Below are positions 58,108 to 64,000 of a stretch of DNA of 64,000 nt, in pieces. Numbering within the stretch: position 1 is the stretch's first letter; each line of letters begins with the position of its first letter. Source of the stretch: Curtobacterium sp. MCPF17_052 (GTDB lineage: Bacteria; Actinomycetota; Actinomycetes; Actinomycetales; Microbacteriaceae); assembly GCF_003234085.1 (NCBI RefSeq), contig NZ_QKSD01000012.1:1-64000 (forward strand). Direction: 5' to 3'. Position numbers and translations under genes: made by a program. The notes below the pieces were generated by a model, which searched no databases, was not told the origin of the DNA, and worked only from the letters and a program-made list of their open reading frames with translations.

Positions 58108-59022
58108 ATGTCCCGCATCACCGAGAGCACGATGCCGTTCCAGGACGGCGAGACCTGGTACCGGATCACCGAACCCGACCGCCCCGTCCCGGGTGCGCTG
58201 CCCCTCGTCGTGCTGCACGGCGGCCCGGGGATGGCCCACGACTACCTCCGGAACCTCGAGGCCTTCGCCGACGAGACGGGTCGGACGGTGGTGCACCACG
58301 ACCAGTTCGGTTGCGGCCGGAGCAGCCACCGCCCCGACGCCCCCGCCGACCTCTGGCAGCCGCAGCTCTTCGTCGACGAGTACCTCGCGCTCGTCGCGCA
58401 CCTGGACCTCGGCGAGCACCACGTCCTCGGGCAGTCCTGGGGCGGCATGCTCGGAGCCGAGATCGCCGTCCGACGACCGGGTGGCATCGCGAGCCTGTCC
58501 ATCTGCAACTCCCCCGCTTCCATGCAGCTGTGGGTCGACGGGGCGGCGGAACTCCGTGCGCAGCTGCCCGACGACGTGCAGGACGCCCTCACCCGGCACG
58601 AGGCCGCGGGCACCGTCGAGGACCCGGAGTACCTCGCCGCCACGCAGGTCTTCTACGAGCGCCACGTCTGCCGAGTGGTCCCGATGCCCGCGGACTTCGT
58701 GGCCTCCGAGGAGCAGATGGAAGCGGAGCCGACCGTCTACCACACGATGAACGGGCCGAACGAGTTCCACGTCATCGGCTCGCTGCGGGACTGGTCCGTC
58801 ATCGACCGCCTCGACCAGGTGGACGTCCCGACCCTCGTCGTCGCCGGTGAGCACGACGAAGCGACCCACGCCACCTGGCAGCCGTTCGTGCAGCACATCA
58901 CGGACGCACGCCAGCACGTCTTCCCCGGCGCCAGCCACTGCACCCACCTGGAGCAGCCGCAGGAGTTCCGTCGCGTCATCGGCGCCTTCCTGGCCGAGCA
59001 CGACGTCCAGCCCACCGGCTGA
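58108..59022 (+). CDS. Alpha/beta hydrolase, proline iminopeptidase / L-amino-acid amidase family
   Basis: A 304-residue S33-family hydrolase. Oxyanion motif VVLHGGPGMAHDY (residues about 34-46), VVHHDQFGCGRSSHRPDAPA, nucleophile GQSWGG (Ser110), acid in VVAGEHDEAT and His in FPGASHCTHLEQP. The HGGPG and DQxGxGxS blocks define proline iminopeptidases and L-proline amide hydrolases (LaaA). Being in one operon with a permease and an acetamidase-family protein, action on amides or small peptides is inferred. The gene has a strong promoter and a candidate operator. Confidence 0.88.
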   Translation: MSRITESTMPFQDGETWYRITEPDRPVPGALPLVVLHGGPGMAHDYLRNLEAFADETGRTVVHHDQFGCGRSSHRPDAPADLWQPQLFVDEYLALVAHLDLGEHHVLGQSWGGMLGAEIAVRRPGGIASLSICNSPASMQLWVDGAAELRAQLPDDVQDALTRHEAAGTVEDPEYLAATQVFYERHVCRVVPMPADFVASEEQMEAEPTVYHTMNGPNEFHVIGSLRDWSVIDRLDQVDVPTLVVAGEHDEATHATWQPFVQHITDARQHVFPGASHCTHLEQPQEFRRVIGAFLAEHDVQPTG

Positions 59023-59068
59023 CCCGCCCATCCCTGCACCGTCCCTCCTCCCCGAAACGGAACCCGAC

Positions 59069-60538
59069 ATGTCGCAGCAGCACAGCGAGCTCTCCGCACA
59101 GCAGCAGCTCGAGGCCTACGGCTACAAGCAGGAGCTCAAACGCTCCGTCTCCACCACCGACCTGCTCGTCTACGGGCTCGTCTTCATGGTGCCGATCGCC
59201 CCGTGGGCGATCTTCGGCACCGTCTACAACGCGTCGTCCGGCATGGTGCCGCTCGTCTACCTGGTCGGCCTCGTCGCGATGATCTTCACCGCCGTGGCGT
59301 ACGCCCAGATGGCGAAGTCGATCCCCCTGGCCGGCAGCGTCTTCTCGTACGTCGGCCGCGGTATCCACCCGACGGCGGGCTTCTTCGCCGGCTGGGCGAT
59401 CCTGCTCGACTACCTGCTCGTCCCGACGCTGCTCTACGTGTTCGCGGCGGAGAGCATGGTCGGCATCTTCCCGGGCACCCCGCGGTGGCTGTGGGCGCTC
59501 GTCTTCGTGGCGATCAACACCGTGATCAACCTGGCCGGGGTGTCCTCGCTGAAGCTCGCGAACCGCATCTTCCTGCTCATCGAGCTGGTGTTCGTCGTCG
59601 TCTTCGTCGTCATCGCGGTGATCGCGCTGACCGGCGGCACGGTCCCGGGAGCGTCCTTCAGCACCGACCAGGTGTTCGACCCGGCGAAGGTGTCGGCGCC
59701 ACTGATCGCCTCCGCGCTGTCGATCGCGGTGCTGAGCTTCCTGGGCTTCGACGGCATCTCCACGCTGTCCGAGGAGTCCACCGGCCGCCGCGGCGGTGCC
59801 GGTCTCGCGATGATCCTGGCGCTCGTCATCGTCGCGTTCTTGTTCGTCGTGCAGACGTGGCTCGCCAGCGCCCTGGCCGCCGGCCGTGACTCCTTCTCGG
59901 ACAGCGAGGCAGGCAACGCGTTCTTCACGATCGTCGAGCAGGCGTCGTCGAGCGGGTGGGCGACGGCGTTCTTCGCGGTCAACGTCCTGGCCGTCGGCAT
60001 CGCGAACGCCATGGCCGCGCAGGCTGCGACGAGCCGCCTGCTGTTCTCGATGAGCCGTGACCGGCAGCTACCCGCCTTCCTGCACAAGCTCAACGGCCGT
60101 CAGGTCCCGCAGAACGCGATCCTCGTCGTCTCGGTGCTGTCCGCGATCCTGGTGCTGTTCTTCGTCGGGCAGATCGACACGATCTCGTCGCTGGTGAACT
60201 TCGGTGCCCTGTTCGGCTTCATGCTCCTGCACGTGTCGGTGTTCGTGCACCACATCGTGAAGGGGAAGTCGCGCAACTGGCTGCTGCACCTGGTCGTGCC
60301 GCTGATCGGGTTCCTGATCATCGGGTACGTGCTGCTCAACGCGGCCGTCGAGGCCAAGGTCGGCGGCATCGTCTGGCTCATCGTCGGCGCCGGCGTCTTC
60401 CTGTACTACCGCTCCACCGGCCGTTCCACCGAGGTCGGTTCCGAGGAGCCGGGCACGCTGGGTGAAGGCGACCCCACCGGCGCGCCCGTCAGCAGCACGA
60501 CCGCCAGCCCGATCTCGACGGACGAGGACCACCGATGA
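59069..60538 (+). CDS. APC-superfamily amino-acid/amine permease
   Basis: A 489-residue membrane protein with 12 spans. N-terminal STTDLLVYGLVFMVPIAPWA, FTAVAYAQMAKSIPLAGSVF, SYVGRGIHPTAGFFAGWAIL, LSFLGFDGISTLSEESTGRR and RLLFSMSRDRQLPAFLHKLN are APC-family helices 1, 2, 3, 6 and 8. Ser/Thr-rich cytoplasmic C-terminus. It starts 46 bases after the hydrolase stop and overlaps the acetamidase gene by ATGA. Substrate possibly an amino-acid amide, amine or peptide product. Confidence 0.9.
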   Translation: MSQQHSELSAQQQLEAYGYKQELKRSVSTTDLLVYGLVFMVPIAPWAIFGTVYNASSGMVPLVYLVGLVAMIFTAVAYAQMAKSIPLAGSVFSYVGRGIHPTAGFFAGWAILLDYLLVPTLLYVFAAESMVGIFPGTPRWLWALVFVAINTVINLAGVSSLKLANRIFLLIELVFVVVFVVIAVIALTGGTVPGASFSTDQVFDPAKVSAPLIASALSIAVLSFLGFDGISTLSEESTGRRGGAGLAMILALVIVAFLFVVQTWLASALAAGRDSFSDSEAGNAFFTIVEQASSSGWATAFFAVNVLAVGIANAMAAQAATSRLLFSMSRDRQLPAFLHKLNGRQVPQNAILVVSVLSAILVLFFVGQIDTISSLVNFGALFGFMLLHVSVFVHHIVKGKSRNWLLHLVVPLIGFLIIGYVLLNAAVEAKVGGIVWLIVGAGVFLYYRSTGRSTEVGSEEPGTLGEGDPTGAPVSSTTASPISTDEDHR

Positions 60539-61476
60539 CCGCCGACCACCACCTGCCGAACACGCTCGGCCGTCCCGGGTACTCCGCCGACCGGGAGCCC
60601 GTGCTGACGATCGCCCCCGGCACCGGCGAGACGATCGGCTTCGAGACGACCGACGCCGTCTACGCCGAACTCGACGAGCACCACGACATGGCCCAGCTGC
60701 AGGCACCGATCAACCCGGTGACGGGTCCGGTGTACGTCGAGGGCGCTGAACCGGGCGACACCCTCGCGGTGACGATCCACGACATCGAACTGACCACGCA
60801 CGGCTGGTCGGTCTCGCTGCCGGGGTCCGGAGCCCTGCAGCACGTGATGGGCGACCGGGTGTTCACCCGCCGCTGCCCGATCGAGGACGGCGTCGTGCGC
60901 GTCTCGGACCGGCACGCCTTCCCGGTCCGGCCGATGATCGGCTGCATCGGCACCGCACCGGCGGAGGGCGAGAACTCCACGATCATGCCCGCGTACGCCG
61001 AGGGCGGGAACATGGACGTCACCGAGGCCCGCCCCGGCTCGACGGTGTACCTGCCGGTCCGGGTGCCGGGCGCGCTGCTGTCGATCGGCGACATCCACGC
61101 GATCATGGCCGAGGGCGAATCGTCCTTCGTCGCGATCGAGGCGCAGGGCACCGCCGTCGTGTCGGTCGACCTGGTCAAGGGCGGCCCCGCGCTCCGCGCG
61201 CCACGCATCGAGACCGCGGACGAGTGGCTCTTCGTCGGGCTCGGCGAGCCGGTGCAGGAGAGCATCCGCCGCGGGTACGAGGACGCCTTCGCGTTCCTCG
61301 TCGACGAGCACGGCTGGACCCCGGACGACGCCTACGCGGTACTCAGCGCCGTGGGCGACTCGAAGCTCGGCGGGCCGACGGGGTCCGGCGCTGCGGACCC
61401 GCTGCACCCGTTCGACGCGGTCGGTGCCGTCACGCTGCACCGGGTGCCGAAGGCGGTGCTGACCGCCGGGGACTGA
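60535..61476 (+). CDS. Acetamidase/formamidase-family protein
   Basis: A 313-residue FmdA-type protein: AQLQAPINPVTGPVYVEGAE, PGDTLAVTIHDIELTTHGWS, IGCIGTAPAEGENSTIMPAY, AYAEGGNMDVTEARPGSTVY, IGDIHAIMAEGESSFVAIEA and YAVLSAVGDSKLGGPTGSGA. It shares the fold with the 50142-51212 protein but is shorter, so the two are paralogues serving different pathways. Ammonia release from short amides is the expected reaction. It is third in the GntR-controlled operon and is followed by a cruciform terminator. Confidence 0.88.
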   Translation: MTADHHLPNTLGRPGYSADREPVLTIAPGTGETIGFETTDAVYAELDEHHDMAQLQAPINPVTGPVYVEGAEPGDTLAVTIHDIELTTHGWSVSLPGSGALQHVMGDRVFTRRCPIEDGVVRVSDRHAFPVRPMIGCIGTAPAEGENSTIMPAYAEGGNMDVTEARPGSTVYLPVRVPGALLSIGDIHAIMAEGESSFVAIEAQGTAVVSVDLVKGGPALRAPRIETADEWLFVGLGEPVQESIRRGYEDAFAFLVDEHGWTPDDAYAVLSAVGDSKLGGPTGSGAADPLHPFDAVGAVTLHRVPKAVLTAGD

Positions 61477-61489
61477 CCCGGTGCCGTGC

Positions 61490-61549
61490 CGGACGGGAGG
61501 CCCGGATCACGTGACCGACGTCGGTCACGCGGTCCGGGCCTCCCGTCCG
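61490..61549. terminator. Nested palindromes (17-bp outer stem, 18-bp inner palindrome)
   Basis: CGGACGGGAGGCCCGGA (61490-61506) pairs exactly with 61533-61549. Between them GTGACCGACGTCGGTCAC (61511-61528) is itself a perfect palindrome. The structure follows the acetamidase gene by 13 bases and uses the dispersed motif. It is probably a terminator. Confidence 0.7.
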
Positions 61550-61658
61550 TCGGCGCGCTCCTGCGCCCACGTCCCACCCCACCGCCGCGCGTCACGTGAC
61601 GTCGCAACTCGCCGCGCGCAGATCGTCCGGGCGCCGAGATGCTGGCCGCTCGACTCGC

Positions 61659-61698
61659 GAGATGCCGGCATCTCGGCATCTCGGCATCTCGGCATCTC
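61659..61698. repeat. GGCATCTC octamer array with inverted lead copy
   Basis: GAGATGCC (61659-61666) joins GGCATCTC as a 16-bp palindrome, and three more GGCATCTC copies follow without spacing (to 61698). Another GAGATGC lies at about 61636. The array sits in the 295-bp gap 61477-61771, which has no gene that I can support. Confidence 0.75.
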
Positions 61699-61771
61699 GG
61701 GCCGGACCCACGCGCACGACGCGAGGCGACGTGCGCGACGTGACCCGCGCGTCGAGCGCGTCGCACCCGCG

Positions 61772-62494
61772 TCAGGACACGTGTGCCCCGAGCAGGGTCC
61801 CGGCGCCGTAGGTGGCAGCGAGTGCGAGTGCTCCCCCGAGCACGACGCGGACGGTCGCCCGACCGCGGGGTGCACCACCGAGGGTCGCGCCGGTGGTGCC
61901 GGTGACGGCGAGCGCGATGAGGACGGCGACGACGGTGACGAGGATCTGGCTCGACGCCGGCGCGAGCAGCATCGCGAGGAACGGCAGGGCGGCACCGACG
62001 GTGAAGGTCGCGGCGGAGACCCAGGCGGCGCGCCAGGGGCTGACGACCTCGTCCTCGGCGTCGCGGAGGGCAGCGGCGGCACGGCGGTCCCGGACCTCGG
62101 GGCGCACGAGTTCGGCGGCGACGGTCTCGGCGACGTCTGGGGAGACCCCGAGCCCGCGGTAGTGCGCCGCAATGGTGGCCTGGTCCTCGGACTCGGCCTC
62201 GAGCTGTGCCTGGTGTGCGGCCTGCCCGGTGCGCTGGGCGTCACGGGCGCCACTGACGGACACGTACTCGCCGAGCGCCATCGACACGGCGCCACCGACG
62301 AGGGCAGCCGTGCCCGCGGCCAGGACCGGTCCGGCGGCCGCGCCGGTCCCGGCGACACCGACGAGGACGGCGGCGACGGACACGATGCCGTCGTTGGCGC
62401 CCAGGACCCCGGCGCGCAACCAGTTCAGGCGGGCGGCGCTCGTGGCGTCGTCGTGCCCGGTGGCGGGGAGCGCGAGGTCAGCAGCGGTCGACAT
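61772..62494 (-). CDS. VIT-family iron/manganese transporter
   Basis: A 240-residue CCC1/VIT1-type membrane protein. LNWLRAGVLGANDGIVSVAA (helix 1, Asp in ANDG), LVGGAVSMALGEYVSVSGAR (helix 2 with EYVSV), a cytoplasmic acidic helical hairpin rich in Glu/Asp/His (QAQLEAESEDQATIAAHYRG, RDAEDEVV) and three further spans. These are metal-exporting or sequestering transporters. Two IdeR/DtxR-like boxes lie upstream (62531-62583), so iron-responsive control is expected. ATG 62494; no clear Shine-Dalgarno. Confidence 0.92.
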   Translation of the reverse strand: MSTAADLALPATGHDDATSAARLNWLRAGVLGANDGIVSVAAVLVGVAGTGAAAGPVLAAGTAALVGGAVSMALGEYVSVSGARDAQRTGQAAHQAQLEAESEDQATIAAHYRGLGVSPDVAETVAAELVRPEVRDRRAAAALRDAEDEVVSPWRAAWVSAATFTVGAALPFLAMLLAPASSQILVTVVAVLIALAVTGTTGATLGGAPRGRATVRVVLGGALALAATYGAGTLLGAHVS

Positions 62495-62530
62495 GAGGAA
62501 AGGAAAGCACTTGTCAGCTGATCGCACCAG

Positions 62531-62583
62531 CAAGGGAAGGCTGCCCTGACCGGGCATTTCGTGGTGAGGCAAGCCTTCCCTCA
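62531..62583. promoter_or_regulatory. Two IdeR/DtxR-like iron boxes
   Basis: TGAGGCAAGCCTTCCCTCA (62565-62583) matches the 19-bp DtxR/IdeR consensus TTAGGTTAGCCTAACCTAA at 13 positions. CAAGGGAAGGCTGCCCTGA (62531-62549) matches its G-centred form at 12. They are 34 bases apart, 37-89 bases upstream of the VIT transporter gene and just before the divergent SGNH gene. The regulator itself is not in this window. Confidence 0.55.
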
Positions 62584-62646
62584 GCACGGCCTGCGCATGA
62601 GGAGCACGATGGATGACGCCACGACCGAGTCTCACCGAGGAGGACC

Positions 62647-63453
62647 ATGTCCGCCGTGCCCGCCCGCACCGATCCCGTCCGCTACGTCGCCATCGGGGAC
62701 AGCTTCTCCGAGGGTGTCGGCGACGACGGGGACGTCCCGTTCCCCGGTTGGGCGGGGCGCCTGGCGGTCGGCCTGGCGGACCACCTGTCCGGGCCGGTCT
62801 CGTACGCCAACCTGGCGATCCGCGGTCGTCTGCTCGCGGGGGTCCTCGACGGGCAGCTGGACGCCGCCCTCGCCCTCGACCCGGCACCGACGCTCATCAC
62901 CTTCTGCGGCGGCGGCAACGACATGCTCCGCCCCGGCTACGACGTCGACGTGCTGCTCGGACGCCTGGCCGAGGCCGCGGACGTCGTCGCCGCCCGCGGG
63001 ATCCGGCTCGCACTGCTCAGCCCCGCCGACCCGAGTGCACGACTGCCCCTCGGACGGCTCATCAACGCCCGCGGTGACGCCTGGGCCGAGGCGCTGACCG
63101 GGTTCAGTCGCGAGCGCGGGCTGCCGTTCGTCGACGTCTCACGCGACGCGCATCTCGGCCGCGCCGAGTTCTGGTCCGAGGACCGCCTGCACATGAACCC
63201 GCTCGGACACCAGCGGGTCGCCGACCTGGCACTGCACGCGATCGCCGACGGTCCGGAGGCCGCGGTCCCGCGCGTGCCGGACGCGACGAAGACGTCGGTG
63301 GGCGAGGAACTCCGGTACTACCGCGACCACGTCGTCCCGTGGGTCCGGCGTCGAGTGACGGGTCGGTCCTCCGGGGACGGTCGGGTCGCCGGGCAGGGCG
63401 ACTGGGCGCCGGTCGTGCCGTCCCGTCCGGGAGGCGCGGGTCAGACCACGTAG
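62647..63453 (+). CDS. SGNH/GDSL-family hydrolase
   Basis: A 268-residue esterase-like protein. Block I AIGDSFSEGVGDDG (nucleophile Ser19), block II with Gly in NLAIRGRLLAGV, block III FCGGGNDML (oxyanion Asn) and block V EDRLHMNPLGHQRVAD (catalytic Asp-His). No signal peptide is seen. The substrate (ester, glycan acetyl group or lipid) is unknown. AGGAGG lies three bases before ATG. The 3' end overlaps the convergent GNAT gene by 13 bases. Confidence 0.9.
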   Translation: MSAVPARTDPVRYVAIGDSFSEGVGDDGDVPFPGWAGRLAVGLADHLSGPVSYANLAIRGRLLAGVLDGQLDAALALDPAPTLITFCGGGNDMLRPGYDVDVLLGRLAEAADVVAARGIRLALLSPADPSARLPLGRLINARGDAWAEALTGFSRERGLPFVDVSRDAHLGRAEFWSEDRLHMNPLGHQRVADLALHAIADGPEAAVPRVPDATKTSVGEELRYYRDHVVPWVRRRVTGRSSGDGRVAGQGDWAPVVPSRPGGAGQTT

Positions 63454-63938
63454 GTCCGCGTCGGTCGGCCGCTCAGCGCGTGCGGGAACGGCTCGCCCAC
63501 CGGCCGGAACCCCGCGCTGCGGTAGAGGCGGAGGGCGGGGGCGTTGTCCTCGAGCGCGTGCAACATGCAGTGCTCGTGTCCGGCGGCGCGGACTTCCTGC
63601 ACCGCGGCGACGAGGAGCGCGCGGCCGAGACCGCTGCCCTGCGCCGACGGATCGACAGCGAGCAGGCTCAGGTACGCGGCGTCCGACGGGCTCGCTCCTC
63701 CACCGCTGCCCGGTGTCGTGACGAGGGCGAAACCACGGACCGCGCCGTCTGCCCCCGGCGCGACCACGAAGGCGACGCGTCCGGCGGCGAACTTCTCCGC
63801 CGCTCGTGCCCGGACCGCCGGGTCCTCGGGGCGACCGTCACGTGCGGCGACCGCCGCGGCCCAGAGGTCGATGCAGGCAGCATCGAATTCCCGAGACCCT
63901 GGCTCGGCGACCCGCACGGCTGCCGTCCACTCCATCAC
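63441..63938 (-). CDS. GNAT-family N-acetyltransferase
   Basis: A 165-residue GNAT protein with the acetyl-CoA motif A LLAVDPSAQGSGLGRALLVA (about 91-110) and motif B MLHALEDNAPALRLYRSAGF (about 124-143), ending PVGEPFPHALSGRPTRTYVV. Substrate not predictable. The GTG at 63938 is preferred to ATG 63935 because it is exactly six bases after a TAGGGT hexamer on the minus strand. Nothing further is seen in 63939-64000. Confidence 0.88.
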   Translation of the reverse strand: MMEWTAAVRVAEPGSREFDAACIDLWAAAVAARDGRPEDPAVRARAAEKFAAGRVAFVVAPGADGAVRGFALVTTPGSGGGASPSDAAYLSLLAVDPSAQGSGLGRALLVAAVQEVRAAGHEHCMLHALEDNAPALRLYRSAGFRPVGEPFPHALSGRPTRTYVV

Positions 63939-64000
63939 CCGCCCACCCTACGACCGGGCCCCTGCGTGGCCTCGCCGGTCGGCGGGCGCCGGCCGGACCT

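Noticed and set aside
1..64000. tRNA, rRNA, insertion sequences, prophage or integrase genes
   Set aside because: No acceptor-stem or T-loop patterns, transposase or integrase motifs were recognised on either strand.

Overview
The window looks like chromosomal DNA of a high-GC actinobacterium, most probably Curtobacterium or another Microbacteriaceae. This rests on the strong GC3 bias, frequent GTG starts, NrtR-linked NAD synthesis genes, a CoaBC fusion, and a paired DUF5997/LysR-substrate-domain locus. It also rests on widespread leaderless promoters: about twenty genes have a TANNNT- or CANNNT-type -10 hexamer only 6-8 bases before the start codon. I see no tRNA, rRNA, CRISPR array, insertion sequence, prophage or replication origin. 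The genus is inferred; no marker gene settles it.

Layout. 1-2796: two secreted, low-complexity surface proteins, one a cysteine-free chaplin-like repeat protein cut by the left edge. 2904-9515: small housekeeping genes (ElaA-type GNAT, Lrp regulator, DUF5997/LysR-domain pair, a Tag glycosylase lacking most of its zinc ligands, a VOC protein) and an SSS-family symporter with a small membrane partner. 9654-11945: aroQ, an FMN reductase and small genes, with a 19-bp periodic repeat block. 12028-17911: the NAD operon nrtR-nadA-nadB-nadC-cysteine desulfurase, with a dyad at its promoter. 18039-24712: acylphosphatase, an MFS exporter, alditol oxidase, a 2H phosphoesterase and metQ-metN-metI. 24938-40593: mixed functions including a second MFS exporter, a mannosyltransferase-like protein, LLM and SDR oxidoreductases, coaBC, GntR and MarR regulators, a cell-wall hydrolase, MOSC and an excalibur protein. 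40627-45089: cysK-cysE, an M19 dipeptidase, a YeiH-type permease and an SRPBCC protein.

45056-55058 is the most coherent block: a minus-strand ureide (allantoin) utilisation cluster. In transcription order it runs NCS1 permease, allantoin racemase, allantoinase, acetamidase/formamidase-family protein, an AtzH-like/amidase fusion, ureidoglycine-glyoxylate aminotransferase, allantoate amidohydrolase and an RpiR regulator. Most genes overlap by 4-10 bases. Together they could import allantoin and convert it to glycine, ammonia and oxalurate, with the fused amidase and the acetamidase-like protein as candidates for the last steps.

55332-57136 is an ABC exporter pair. 57255-61476 is a second nitrogen/amide module: a divergent GntR regulator facing an alpha/beta hydrolase of the proline iminopeptidase/L-amino-acid amidase family, an APC permease and another acetamidase/formamidase-family protein, with a dyad over the promoter -35. 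61772-63938 holds a VIT-family iron/manganese transporter with two IdeR/DtxR-like boxes upstream, an SGNH hydrolase and a GNAT. A dispersed motif, GGACGGGAGGC and its complement, recurs between genes, often as long perfect palindromes that probably act as terminators, and is also found inside a few coding regions.
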